This document shows, piece by piece, positions 52,634 to 62,300 of a DNA stretch of 64,000 nucleotides. The DNA comes from Shouchella rhizosphaerae (lineage in GTDB: Bacteria; Bacillota; Bacilli; Bacillales; Bacillaceae_D). Where the stretch lies: the NCBI RefSeq assembly GCF_900142675.1, contig NZ_FRBS01000006.1, positions 62,001 to 126,000 on the forward strand, written 5' to 3'. The notes beneath the pieces are model-generated. The model was given only the letters and a program-made list of their open reading frames with translations. It ran no database searches and was not told the origin of the DNA. A program made the translations under genes and the position numbers. Within the stretch, counting starts at the first letter, position 1. Each line of letters begins with the position of its first letter.

Positions 52634-53451
52634 GCGGTGCTCCTGGAATCGAGCGTTTCAGTTTAAACCAGATTACGACTGAACAATGGACGTTGCCAGA
52701 AGCGATTGAAGGCTGCGCCCGCCACGGCGTGGGCTGGCTGGCTGTTTGGCGTCATAAACTGCATGAGTACGGCTTAAAGGAAGCGAAAGAACATATTCGT
52801 GATGCTGGCCTTTCCCTTTCCAGCTTATGCCGCGGCGGCATGTTTCCTGCTGCTAGCCAACAAGAGCGGCTCCAGCGGATTGAAGACAATCGGCGTGCCA
52901 TTGACGAAGCCGCTGAACTTGGCGCGAATGTGCTTGTCCTTGTATGTGGCCCAGCTGCCGGCAAAGATTTAGTGGAAGCAAGAAAGCATGTACAAGCAGG
53001 GATTGAGGCGATTGTTCCTTATGCAGAACAATGCGGGATTAAACTTGGAATCGAGCCTCTTCATCCGATGTACGCAGCTGACCGTTCTGTTATAAATACA
53101 CTAAGGCAAGCCAATGATGTAGCTGAAACGATCGGCACAAACCAAGTCGGTGTAATCGTTGATGCGTTCCACGTTTGGTGGGACCCTGAGCTAGATCAAC
53201 AAATCGAACGGGCAGGCCAGCATATACTTGGGTTCCATGTTTCCGACTGGAACGTTCCTATTACAGACATGTTTAAAGGCAGGTCCCTTATGGGCGATGG
53301 TGTAATCGACTTAAAGAACATGCGCCGGTTAGTAGAACAAGCAGGATATAAGGGACCGATTGAAGTCGAAATTATGAACCAGTCGCTCTGGAACCTTTCC
53401 GGCGATGAAGCAATGGCGAAAATCATTGAACGGTTTGATACCCACGTCTAA
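52630..53451 (+). CDS. sugar phosphate isomerase/epimerase-family TIM barrel
   Basis: 273 residues, ATGA overlap with DUF993. Metal-ligand motifs KLGIEPLHPMYAADR, GVIVDAFHVWWDPEL, ILGFHVSDWNVP and PIEVEIMNQ. Xylose-isomerase-like epimerase/isomerase of the type found next to Gfo/Idh dehydrogenases. Likely acts on the keto product of the first dehydrogenase or the DUF993 substrate. Confidence 0.8.
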   Translation: MSGAPGIERFSLNQITTEQWTLPEAIEGCARHGVGWLAVWRHKLHEYGLKEAKEHIRDAGLSLSSLCRGGMFPAASQQERLQRIEDNRRAIDEAAELGANVLVLVCGPAAGKDLVEARKHVQAGIEAIVPYAEQCGIKLGIEPLHPMYAADRSVINTLRQANDVAETIGTNQVGVIVDAFHVWWDPELDQQIERAGQHILGFHVSDWNVPITDMFKGRSLMGDGVIDLKNMRRLVEQAGYKGPIEVEIMNQSLWNLSGDEAMAKIIERFDTHV

Positions 53452-53489
53452 TCGCGTTGTTGGCAAGAGTGCGAACGAGGAGGCTTAAA

Positions 53490-54641
53490 ATGGCGGATTT
53501 GGTTTCAGTAGTAGTGGCTGGCATTAATGGTTATGGCAGTGGATATGTAAAAAAGCTATTAACCCACAAACAAGCACTGCTTGCAGGGGTTGTTGACAAT
53601 GCGCCGGAACGTAGCCCGTATTTGCCCGATTTACGAGAGCGTGGTGTACCGGTCTACCATTCACTACGCTCGTTTTATAAAGAACATCATGCTGATTTGG
53701 CTGTTATCGCTACACCAATTCATTTTCATACAGTCCACGCTCTGGAAGCGTTAACGTATGGCAGCCATGTCTTGTGTGAAAAGCCCCTTTCCGCTATGGA
53801 AAATGATTTTCCTTTGTGGGAAAAAGCAGTAAGAGAGGCGCAAAGATGGGCAGCGATTGGTTTTAATTGGTCATTTAGCAAAACCGTTCATGCGTTAAAG
53901 CGTGACCGAATGGCCGGCATGTTTGGTCGGGCCAAGTCGCTAAAGACATTGGTGTTTTGGCCGCGAAACACCGCGTACTACCAACGTTCCGATTGGGCAG
54001 GAAAACGCTTCTCCCAGCAAGGGCAGGCGATTTTTGATAGCATTGCCAACAATGCCGCAGCCCATTTTCTTCATCATTTGGTGTATGTGCTAGGCGACAA
54101 AATCGATACTTGCGCCAACGTCGTTGACATCGACGCTGAATTGTATCGGGCCAATCCAATTGAAACATTTGACACATGCATATTGCGAGCGGAAACAGAC
54201 GAAGGAGCAGCGCTATTGTTTGTGGCCTCACACGCTACGGAGGAAGAGGCCGGTCCGATGTTTGCGTTGGAATTTGAAAAAGCGACAATCGAATATAGGT
54301 GCAACAATAAAACGGGCCACGTCATCGCTTATTTTAAAGATGGTTCTACAAAAGTATATGGCAGGCTTGGTGTTACTCACGATGATTCATTTGCGAAGTT
54401 GGACGACTGTATTGAAGCAGTTATTGACCCAAACAAAACGGTCCCTTGTACGTACGAAACAGCATTTGCCCATGTGCAAATCATTGAGCAATTAAAACAA
54501 CATCCTATTCACGAGTTTGCTAATGTCAAGCAAGTTGACGGCTACCGGGTCGTGCCAGGTTTAGCTGATGCATTGCTTGAACGCTATGAAAACCCACAGC
54601 AACATGGTTTTACTCCGATTAAAGAAACGCTGAAAACGTAG
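53490..54641 (+). CDS. second Gfo/Idh/MocA-family dehydrogenase
   Basis: 383 residues; ATG at 53490 with GAGGAGGC; the longer frame from 53457 lacks a site. VVVAGINGYGSGYV cofactor loop, LCEKPLSAMEND with catalytic Lys, and NNAAAHFLHHLVYVLG in the substrate domain. Differs clearly from the 50269 enzyme, so the pathway seems to need two redox steps. Ends at a hairpin. Confidence 0.82.
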   Translation: MADLVSVVVAGINGYGSGYVKKLLTHKQALLAGVVDNAPERSPYLPDLRERGVPVYHSLRSFYKEHHADLAVIATPIHFHTVHALEALTYGSHVLCEKPLSAMENDFPLWEKAVREAQRWAAIGFNWSFSKTVHALKRDRMAGMFGRAKSLKTLVFWPRNTAYYQRSDWAGKRFSQQGQAIFDSIANNAAAHFLHHLVYVLGDKIDTCANVVDIDAELYRANPIETFDTCILRAETDEGAALLFVASHATEEEAGPMFALEFEKATIEYRCNNKTGHVIAYFKDGSTKVYGRLGVTHDDSFAKLDDCIEAVIDPNKTVPCTYETAFAHVQIIEQLKQHPIHEFANVKQVDGYRVVPGLADALLERYENPQQHGFTPIKETLKT

Positions 54642-54645
54642 CAGG

Positions 54646-54672
54646 CAGCACTCGCGTCCATCGCGGGTGCTG
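54646..54672 (+). terminator. hairpin after the DUF993 operon
   Basis: CAGCAC-T-CGCG / CGCG-G-GTGCTG with a 5-base loop. No T-run, so a weak terminator or stabilising structure. Confidence 0.45.
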
Positions 54673-54817
54673 TGACTGTAAATAAACGCTTCCAGGTCTT
54701 TACAGATGAACCCATGTTCGTTCGCGTATTCCCTCGCCTGACAAGCGTTTTCTATCAGTCTGATGAATGTTGCCGACAAATATAGCCTTGACTTGGCTGT
54801 GCGATAAGGTGGTTGCT

Positions 54818-56563
54818 ATGTTTAAAAAGGCAAAGGTCAAAACCATTCTGTTTTTAAGCATTGCGCTGTTTATTATTTTCCTGTTTTTTGTCGTAATTGG
54901 CGTAAGTTATCGCATGGTTGTGTCGGAAACGATTGCCTCGACGTCGGCTCACCAAAAGGAGCTTTTGCACTTATACCGGGATGAATTGGATAACCAGATG
55001 AAGGTGTTGGAAGAAACAGCAGTTGTTATTTCAAGAAATGCTGATTTGCAAGCCTTTATCAATAACCGACACGAACACTTTTCTTATAATCGACAACGAA
55101 ACAACCTCCACAAGTATTTGCATCAAGTTGTATTAAGTTCATCAATGATTGATTCCATTGATATATACATGGATAATCCCCCAACTTTTGATAGCCAATA
55201 TCCGATCCGTTTTCTGTCTAAGATTGATATGCACAGCCATCCAAAAAACAAAGAAGTAAATGAGGCCAATGAAGTTTGGCTAGGAGAACACGACAAACAT
55301 TTAACAGAAGAGGAAAAGGTCGTCTCTTACATGTGCAAACTGTATTCGGCCAAAGGAACGTTAAAAGCTATGTTAGTACTGAACGTCCGCACCCGTGATT
55401 TTGAAGCCTTGTTTGTGGATAGGGATCATCATGCAAATCAGCGAATGTTAGTTGGCAAAAATGGAGAGGCGATTATGGCCGCTCATGAAACAGACGAAGA
55501 AGTAGGAAGAATCGTAGCTGAACATTCTTTTAACCAAGGTGGAAAAAGAGAGCTTGACCAGGGGCTAGCTGTATGGTCAGCGTTAGAGCGTGCTGATTGG
55601 TTTCTTGTCGAGGTAACGCCATGGGGAGAGCTAACGAAAGGGGGGAAACGAATTACAGCTGTGCTTATAGCAATTAGCCTAGTAGCGATCGCAGGGGCGC
55701 TCCTGTTTGCTTTGTTTCTGTCTACTGCGTTTTCAAAGCCAATTCTCCAGCTACGCCAAGGGTTTGTGCAATTTGGCAAATCACAAAAAGTGAATGTGCC
55801 AATTGGCTATCAAAATGAATTTGGCGATTTATTTGAAGGGTTTACGGAAATGACGAAGGAAATTCATGCATTGCACCAATCTTTAGAGGAAGAGCACCGC
55901 CGCAAAAATGAAGCTGATATAACGGCATTACAGGCAAACATTAACCCACATTTTTTGTACAATACACTCGACCAATTAAATTGGATGGCGATTGCCAAGG
56001 GACAAGATGAAATCAGTGAAGTGATTGAATTGATGGGAAAAATGCTACGGATTGGCCTCTCGAAAGGGAAAAGTTTCATACCGATTGCCGATGAACTGGA
56101 CCATATTCGCTACTATATGCAAATCCAGCAATGTACAAAAAGCGTCGATATTTCATTTGAGATCGATGTCCCATCTGAACTCCACCATTACTATGTGCCG
56201 AAGTTTACATTGCAGCCGATTGTTGAAAACGCGATTGTTCATGGATTTCATCGCCGCCAACGTGGGATGATTGACATTTCCATTCGTCCATACAAACAGG
56301 CGCTTCAGCTACAAGTAAAAGATGACGGCGTAGGGTTTGATCAAAAGGAGCCGATTCCCCGGAAAAATGGTTATGGTTTGCAAAACGTCGCAGAGCGTTT
56401 ACGAGCGTTTTTTGGTGAGGAAGGGACGATCACTGTTTACAGTGCAATAGGGGCAGGGACGACAATATTGATTGAAATTCCGCAAAAGCAAACAAGCGAT
56501 TGGGGAGGAGTAAACAAACATGTGGAAAACGGTTATTATCGACGACGACGAGCAAGTAATTGA
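54818..56563 (+). CDS. YesM-type sensor histidine kinase
   Basis: 581 residues; ATG at 54818 with AAGGTGG. First membrane helix TILFLSIALFIIFLFFVVIG, extracellular sensor about 30-290, second helix IAISLVAIAGALLFALFLST, HAMP, then LytS/YesM-type kinase with NINPHFLYNTLDQLNW and ATP site PIVENAIVHG, DDGVGF and GYGLQNVAERL. Senses an external sugar signal and phosphorylates the YesN-type regulator, whose gene starts 44 bp inside its end. Likely controls the importer that follows. Confidence 0.9.
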   Translation: MFKKAKVKTILFLSIALFIIFLFFVVIGVSYRMVVSETIASTSAHQKELLHLYRDELDNQMKVLEETAVVISRNADLQAFINNRHEHFSYNRQRNNLHKYLHQVVLSSSMIDSIDIYMDNPPTFDSQYPIRFLSKIDMHSHPKNKEVNEANEVWLGEHDKHLTEEEKVVSYMCKLYSAKGTLKAMLVLNVRTRDFEALFVDRDHHANQRMLVGKNGEAIMAAHETDEEVGRIVAEHSFNQGGKRELDQGLAVWSALERADWFLVEVTPWGELTKGGKRITAVLIAISLVAIAGALLFALFLSTAFSKPILQLRQGFVQFGKSQKVNVPIGYQNEFGDLFEGFTEMTKEIHALHQSLEEEHRRKNEADITALQANINPHFLYNTLDQLNWMAIAKGQDEISEVIELMGKMLRIGLSKGKSFIPIADELDHIRYYMQIQQCTKSVDISFEIDVPSELHHYYVPKFTLQPIVENAIVHGFHRRQRGMIDISIRPYKQALQLQVKDDGVGFDQKEPIPRKNGYGLQNVAERLRAFFGEEGTITVYSAIGAGTTILIEIPQKQTSDWGGVNKHVENGYYRRRRASN

Positions 56564-57626
56564 AGGGCTAAAAGGCATCATTCCCTGGGAGAGGTTTAAC
56601 ATGACCTTTGTTGGAGAAGCGTATGACGGCGAAGAGGGGATTAAGCTGATTCAAACCAATCAGCCGAACATTGTGGTAACCGATATTTATATGCCTGTGT
56701 TGGAAGGGTTGGCAATGGTTAAAACGGTGAGGGATGAAGGATTTGCTGGAAAGGTTGTCATTTTAAGTGGCTTCGATGATTTTGAATACGCACGACAAGC
56801 GCTGCGCTTACGTGTAGATGACTATTTAAGCAAACCGGCTTCAAAAATGACGATTTTCACTGTGTTCGAGAAAATCGTCAATCGCTTAACGGCAGAGGCG
56901 GAAGAGGAGATCAAAAGCAAACAGTTGGAAATCCGCTTAAATGCGGTTGCGCCATTGCTTGACCGCCCTTTTGAAATAACCGGCGAGTCGTTACCCCTTT
57001 ATGAAACATTGGCAACAGCCGTACGCGACAATGATTGGCGTAAAGCACAACAAGCAGCAAGAGCGGTCGTGTCTTATTTACATGATGCGAAAGAACTGGA
57101 GCGGCCTTCATTGCTTCATTTCCATGCAAACAGCTTGCAAGCATTGATCCGTGATGCGGTACGAAATAGAACCGGCCAACATGTCTGTGCCAATAGAGTG
57201 GAAGTGGCACCAGACCAATTGTTGACGATCAAAGACTTCGAAGCATGGATCGAGTCGCAAGTTGATCAAGCGTGCATCGCCTCGATTTCAGAAGGCAACG
57301 CGAGGCATCGCCGCGCTGTCCAAATGACGATCGACTATGTTCATGCCCATTATAACGAAGATCTTGTCCTCAAAGATATTGCGGAAGAGGTGGGTTTATC
57401 GAGGAAATACCTCGGGATTGTGTTTCAAAAAGCAGTCGGCGAATCGTTTAAGTCCTATCTTACCCGCGTTCGGATGGAAAAGGCGAAACAGTTGCTGCTT
57501 GAAGGGGAGCTGTATATTTATGAAATTGCTGATCAAGTCGGTTACAGCCATGTCCATTATTTTACAAGGCAATTTAAGCGTTTTTTCCACGCCAGTCCAA
57601 CTGAATTTATTAACCAAAAAGAGTAA
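56520..57626 (+). CDS. YesN-type response regulator (AraC output)
   Basis: 368 residues; ATG at 56520 with GGGGAGGAG. Receiver domain with IDDDEQ, phosphoacceptor Asp in VVTDIYMPVLEG, and LSGFDDFEYA; C-terminal AraC HTH (IAEEVGLSRKYLGIVFQKA, IADQVGYSHVHYFTRQFKRF). The 44-bp overlap with the kinase gene couples their translation. Expected to activate the binding-protein/permease genes downstream. Confidence 0.9.
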   Translation: MWKTVIIDDDEQVIEGLKGIIPWERFNMTFVGEAYDGEEGIKLIQTNQPNIVVTDIYMPVLEGLAMVKTVRDEGFAGKVVILSGFDDFEYARQALRLRVDDYLSKPASKMTIFTVFEKIVNRLTAEAEEEIKSKQLEIRLNAVAPLLDRPFEITGESLPLYETLATAVRDNDWRKAQQAARAVVSYLHDAKELERPSLLHFHANSLQALIRDAVRNRTGQHVCANRVEVAPDQLLTIKDFEAWIESQVDQACIASISEGNARHRRAVQMTIDYVHAHYNEDLVLKDIAEEVGLSRKYLGIVFQKAVGESFKSYLTRVRMEKAKQLLLEGELYIYEIADQVGYSHVHYFTRQFKRFFHASPTEFINQKE

Positions 57627-57722
57627 AAGCGTCCCATATTTCTTTTAAATGGTCTTTTGTGCAAACTATTTCCCTTTTGTCATCTATTCACCCACAAAAA
57701 GAGTTTTTAAACTAGAACTAAA

Positions 57723-57736
57723 TGAAAGCGCTTTAT
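57723..57736 (+). promoter_or_regulatory. cre-like catabolite repression site before the importer
   Basis: TGAAAGCGCTTTAT matches 12 of 14 positions of the CcpA cre consensus and contains the AAAGCGCTTT core palindrome. It is 25 bp before the binding-protein start. Confidence 0.55.
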
Positions 57737-57760
57737 TTTATGAAAAAGGGAGGCGACAAA

Positions 57761-59074
57761 ATGAAAGGATGGCAAGGAGTAGCTGGAATGTGTTTAGTGA
57801 GTGTCGTGGCGCTCACAGCATGCTCATCGTCGGAAACGGAAGTAGCCGAAGGAGAGGGCGGCGAGAAAGCGGACTTAAAAAGCGGCCAAACCGAGTTGAG
57901 AGTCGCATGGTGGGGCTCGCAAGCACGGCATGACCGCACAATCGAAGCGATTAAACTGTTTGAAGCTGAAAATCCGGATATCGCTATAACGACGGAGTTC
58001 ACTGGCTGGGACGGCTATTGGGAACGGATGTCGACGCAAGCAGCGGGCAGAAACTTGCCAGACGTCATTCAAATGGATTTACAGTACATCAACGAATATG
58101 TCTCCCGTGATTTGCTTGTTGATCTAACCCCCTACGTGGAAGATGGAACGCTCGATTTTAGTGATGTGGATGACATTTATTTAGAAGGCGGCATTGTAAA
58201 CGAAGGGTTGTATGGAATTAACCTTGGTTCCAATGCGATGTCCATCGCTTATGATGCTGAGATTTTCGCCGAAGCAGGCGTTCCGGAACTAGAACCTGGT
58301 TATACGTGGGAGGATTATATAGAGGCAGTCAAAACAATCAACGAAAACTTGGATGGCATGTATGCGTATGGTTTCGGCGATAGTTTAAATTTTTTTAAGC
58401 ATTATTTGCGCCAACATGATTTGTGGTTGTACAACGAAGACAACACCGGGCTTGGCTACGACGACGACAAATACTTGATTGATTTTTTGAACATGTATAA
58501 AGACTTGCTTGACAGTGGGGTGGCTGCGCCTCCTGATGTCAAAGCCGAGGTGCAAGGCATCCAAGATGAATTAATTGTCCACGGACGCGCTTCAACGTTT
58601 TCCCCTCACAGCAATCAAATTGTCGCACTCAATGAAGCTGCTGGCCGTAAGCTTCAGATGACAACTTTGCCAGCAATGGAAGGTGGATCAGAAGCCTCCT
58701 TTATCAAACCGTCATTGCTATTTTCTGCTACAAGCCAAGGGGACAAGAGCGAAGAGGCTGCGCGATTCATCAATTTTTTTGTCAATAGTATAGAAGCCAA
58801 TGAAATTTTAAACGCTGAACGGGGCGTGCCGATTTCTGAAAAGGTTCGAGATCACCTTTATGATCATGTCAGCGAAAATACACAACTGCAATTTGATTAT
58901 GTTCAATTAGTTGAACAGAGGGCTGCGCCGATCCATCCACCAGACCCAGCAGGTACAGGTCAGATTTTGGATTTATATGCGCGTATGATAGAAGAATTCG
59001 AGTATGAGTTGCTAAGCGCCGAGGAATTTGCCGAGCGTTTCCGGGGCGAAGTGGAGATCATTTTAAGCAATTAG
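57761..59074 (+). CDS. ABC sugar-binding lipoprotein
   Basis: 437 residues; ATG at 57761 with GGGAGGCG; earlier in-frame ATG codons at 57722/57740 lack sites. Lipoprotein signal MKGWQGVAGMCLVSVVALTAC with lipobox LTAC, then an acidic linker. Family-1 solute-binding protein (VAWWGSQARHDRTIEAI, ITTEFTGWDGYWERMSTQ, DVIQMDLQYINEYVSRD), a type common for oligo- or monosaccharides of plant glycans. Followed by two permeases and no ATPase. Confidence 0.88.
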   Translation: MKGWQGVAGMCLVSVVALTACSSSETEVAEGEGGEKADLKSGQTELRVAWWGSQARHDRTIEAIKLFEAENPDIAITTEFTGWDGYWERMSTQAAGRNLPDVIQMDLQYINEYVSRDLLVDLTPYVEDGTLDFSDVDDIYLEGGIVNEGLYGINLGSNAMSIAYDAEIFAEAGVPELEPGYTWEDYIEAVKTINENLDGMYAYGFGDSLNFFKHYLRQHDLWLYNEDNTGLGYDDDKYLIDFLNMYKDLLDSGVAAPPDVKAEVQGIQDELIVHGRASTFSPHSNQIVALNEAAGRKLQMTTLPAMEGGSEASFIKPSLLFSATSQGDKSEEAARFINFFVNSIEANEILNAERGVPISEKVRDHLYDHVSENTQLQFDYVQLVEQRAAPIHPPDPAGTGQILDLYARMIEEFEYELLSAEEFAERFRGEVEIILSN

Positions 59075-59099
59075 CCAGTGGATGATAAAGGAGAGACGA

Positions 59100-60044
59100 A
59101 TGAAACCATCAGAAACGATAAGAGCCGAGTATCCGCCGAATCGAAAAACAAGCGCGAAATGGCGTGTTTGGAAACAGTATTTAGTCGGATTTGCCTTTAT
59201 TTCTCCATGGCTAGTCGGGTTTTTAGGCTTTGTCATTGGCCCGATGATCGCGTCGCTTTATTACTCATTCACTGATTTTGATATGTTGACGAGCCCTAAT
59301 TGGGTTGGCTTGGACAATTATATCACGATGTTTACCAATGATCCGAGGTTCCGTACTTCAATCACGGTCACGCTTGTATTCGTGTTTGTGTCAACGCCAA
59401 TCAAACTAGCGTTTGCCTTGTTGATTGCGATGCTGTTTAACAATAAACGCAAAGGGTCAGGGTTTTATACGACGATGTTTTATATTCCTTCCATTATCGG
59501 CGGCAGTGTTGCTGTAGCTGTGATGTGGCGCCAGTTATTCGGCGGACAAGGAGCCATTAACGATATTTTGTTGTTTTTCGGCGTAGAAGGAAAAAGTTGG
59601 ATTGCTAGCCCCGACCATGCCTTAATGGTGTTGATCTTGCTTGTTATTTGGCAATTTGGTTCTCCTATGATCATCTTTTTGGCAGGGCTTAGGCAAATTC
59701 CTGAAGATTTATATGAAGCAGCGTCCGTTGATGGGGCAGGGAAGTTTCGCAAATTTTTATCCATCACGATTCCATTGTTGACGCCTGTCATTTTCTTTAA
59801 TTTGATTATGCAAATGATTGGTGCATTTCTCGTCTTTACACAAGCATTTGTGACAACACAAGGCGGCCCTCTTGACCGCACGCTGTTTTACGCTTTGTAT
59901 CTTTATGAACGAGCGTTTACCAATTATGAAATGGGCTATGCTTCTGCGATGGCCTGGACATTGCTCATTGTGATTGCGATTGTCACAGGATTGCTTTTCT
60001 ATAGCTCGAAAAAATGGGTGTTTTATGAATCAGAGAAAGGGTGA
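59100..60044 (+). CDS. ABC sugar permease, UgpA/MalF type
   Basis: 314 residues; ATG at 59100 with AAAGGAGAG. Six membrane segments; EAA loop YEAASVDGAGKFRKFLSITI near 220. Forms the channel with the next gene. Uses an ATPase encoded elsewhere, as this operon has none. Confidence 0.87.
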   Translation: MKPSETIRAEYPPNRKTSAKWRVWKQYLVGFAFISPWLVGFLGFVIGPMIASLYYSFTDFDMLTSPNWVGLDNYITMFTNDPRFRTSITVTLVFVFVSTPIKLAFALLIAMLFNNKRKGSGFYTTMFYIPSIIGGSVAVAVMWRQLFGGQGAINDILLFFGVEGKSWIASPDHALMVLILLVIWQFGSPMIIFLAGLRQIPEDLYEAASVDGAGKFRKFLSITIPLLTPVIFFNLIMQMIGAFLVFTQAFVTTQGGPLDRTLFYALYLYERAFTNYEMGYASAMAWTLLIVIAIVTGLLFYSSKKWVFYESEKG

Positions 60045-60048
60045 GCAG

Positions 60049-60891
60049 GTGCAAACAAAAAGGAGGTTTAAAACGTTTCTATATCACTTTACTGTTCTGC
60101 TGTTTGGTTTTTTTATGCTTTACCCTGTGCTTTGGATGATCAGCAGCTCCGTAAAGCCACCTGCAGAAATCTTCCAGCAGGCAGCTTCTTTGCTGCCGTC
60201 TGCTTTTCATTGGGACAATTACGTAGAAGGTTGGAAAGGATTTGGCAGCGTTGGCTTTGACCAAATTTTCCGCAACTCACTCTTTGTATCAAGCATGAAC
60301 ATTATCGGTGCCTTGATTTCATCTTCATTTGTCGCGTTCGGGTTTGCACGGTTGAAATTCCCGCTTAAGAATATATTGTTTGCTTGTCTAATTGGAACGC
60401 TGATGCTTCCCATGCAAATCACGCTCATTCCCCAATATATTCTGTTTAACTACTTTGGCTGGGTCAATACGTTTTTGCCGTTAATCGTCCCTGCCTTTGT
60501 AGGCGGCACACCGTTTTTCATCTTCTTAATGGTCCAGTTCATCCGAGGCATCCCGAGAGAACTAGATGAAGCGGCTGTCATTGATGGGTGCTCTACCTTT
60601 GGCATCTTCTGGCGGATTATTATGCCTTTGTGCAAACCGGTGCTTGTCACCGTTACGATCTTTGCGTTCCTATGGAGTTGGGATGACTTTTTTGGTGGGT
60701 TGATTTATTTGAATGACCCATCACTCTATACGGTAGGACTAGGGCTTGCCAGTTTTCTGGATTCTACTAGCGCTTCGTCCTGGGGACCGCTTCTGGCGAT
60801 GGCAACACTGTCTCTCGTTCCCCAATTTATCGTGTTTCTATTCTTCCAAAAATACTTGGTCCAAGGGATTGCAACAACAGGAATCAAGTAA
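60049..60891 (+). CDS. ABC sugar permease, UgpE/MalG type
   Basis: 280 residues; GTG at 60049 is preferred because AGAAAGGGTG lies 6 bases before; the ATG at 60025 is inside the upstream gene without a site. Six membrane segments; EAA loop DEAAVIDGCSTFGIFWRIIM near residue 175. Last gene of the sugar importer. Confidence 0.85.
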   Translation: MQTKRRFKTFLYHFTVLLFGFFMLYPVLWMISSSVKPPAEIFQQAASLLPSAFHWDNYVEGWKGFGSVGFDQIFRNSLFVSSMNIIGALISSSFVAFGFARLKFPLKNILFACLIGTLMLPMQITLIPQYILFNYFGWVNTFLPLIVPAFVGGTPFFIFLMVQFIRGIPRELDEAAVIDGCSTFGIFWRIIMPLCKPVLVTVTIFAFLWSWDDFFGGLIYLNDPSLYTVGLGLASFLDSTSASSWGPLLAMATLSLVPQFIVFLFFQKYLVQGIATTGIK

Positions 60892-60998
60892 CGATCGAGG
60901 TCATGAAAAGATAACGAGGAACTACTTGCACAGATCTCTTTTGGGGCGGGATCGATAAGTCCTATAAGTGTGTAAAATCGGTTTTCGAAAAAGAAAAG

Positions 60999-61030
60999 GA
61001 GCCACTTTCAGCATTATGTTGAAATGGCTC
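60999..61030. terminator. hairpin between convergent units
   Basis: GAGCCA-C-TTTCA / TGAAA-TGGCTC with a 9-base loop, no clear T-run. Sits between the permease (+) and acyltransferase (-) genes. Confidence 0.4.
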
Positions 61031-61122
61031 ATATTAGATTAACGCGTAAATCCAGAACGTTGCAGCAACCGCCTATTTACACGATCTTTATTACTACTGT
61101 TTCTTTTTCATCTTAACCTTCA

Positions 61123-62217
61123 TTACAAAACTTTTTTCATAGTTGGTATCTTTCGAATTAGATGACTAAATAGGAAGCTCAATAAACTAGCTAAGATACT
61201 TACTATGAAAAACTTTGTTAACGCTCCAGAAGGGATTTCTTCCATAGCCCCTTGCAATATATAAACTACAAAAATGTGAATAATATAAACGGCAAAAGCG
61301 TTTTCTGCCATAAAAGCAAGTAATTTTCCGCGTTTATTCGCAAATTCCCTGCCTATCACTAGTATTCCTATTATCAAGCCAACGCCAATAAACCCTTCTA
61401 AAACTAGCCATATATAGACAGACCGTAAACCTGTTAAAACATTTAAATAGTGCATGGCTGCTGCTATAATTCCTATTATGAACCAGATCACGCCTGTTTT
61501 AATTGGAATATTTTCTAACCAATTAGAACGATAAGCAAGAATGCCAAAGGCAAAAAAACTAATATACTGTGGCAAACGTCCAACTTCTACCGGCATAAAA
61601 GGTGAAATATTCACCCATTCTCCTACAGGAAACCAAATCCGAATAAGCATATTAGCAATTATTAATGATAATGAAAATAAAAATAATTGTTTATGTCCTA
61701 ATGATCTGCTTTTTGTAGGATTTGGTATCTTCATTATAACTCGTACTAAGGCGTAGCAGACAGAAAGAAAGAATAATAATGCGATAAACCAAAGATGACC
61801 AATTTCAAAATCAAGTGTTCCAATATAATCAAAAATCATATATTCCCAGAACGATCCACTAACTCCATCGACAAAATAGGTGATTGGGCCAAATAGTACA
61901 ATGACCACAACGATAAAAGGAATACCTAACCGGATGAATCTACTTTTTATAAAGGAGTAAACGCCTCTTTTATCGATCGAAGCAGGAATAAAATAAGCAG
62001 ATATTAGAAAAAATAACCCCATAAAGAAAGCGCCATTAACATCAAAGAAAGGACCTAAAATTGCTGATTTTTCTGAACTTGCAAGTGGCCAATCATCAAT
62101 AGGTCCATATGCTTGACCAGCGTGATGAGCTACGACTAATAAGATTAAAAATACTTTTATATGATCTAGGTATAGTAGTCTTGATTTTTTAGAGAAAGGT
62201 TCATTTTTTAATTCCAT
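61123..62217 (-). CDS. acyltransferase-3 family membrane protein
   Basis: 364 residues with about ten hydrophobic segments. N-terminal LLYLDHIKVFLILLVVAHHA carries the His of the acyltransferase-3/OafA type, with RFIRLGIPFI after helix 3. Such proteins O-acetylate or succinylate cell-surface glycans, teichoic acids or small molecules. AT-richer than the sugar loci. No linked glycan genes; partner unclear. It is in the same direction as the two-component genes, 84 bp downstream. Confidence 0.82.
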   Translation of the reverse strand: MELKNEPFSKKSRLLYLDHIKVFLILLVVAHHAGQAYGPIDDWPLASSEKSAILGPFFDVNGAFFMGLFFLISAYFIPASIDKRGVYSFIKSRFIRLGIPFIVVVIVLFGPITYFVDGVSGSFWEYMIFDYIGTLDFEIGHLWFIALLFFLSVCYALVRVIMKIPNPTKSRSLGHKQLFLFSLSLIIANMLIRIWFPVGEWVNISPFMPVEVGRLPQYISFFAFGILAYRSNWLENIPIKTGVIWFIIGIIAAAMHYLNVLTGLRSVYIWLVLEGFIGVGLIIGILVIGREFANKRGKLLAFMAENAFAVYIIHIFVVYILQGAMEEIPSGALTKFFIVSILASLLSFLFSHLIRKIPTMKKVL

Positions 62218-62300
62218 TCATTTTATACCCCCATGCTCTTTATAAGTTGATACATGCCAGCTACTCACTAGCCATCGTTTAATCTGCGTATATCTACATG

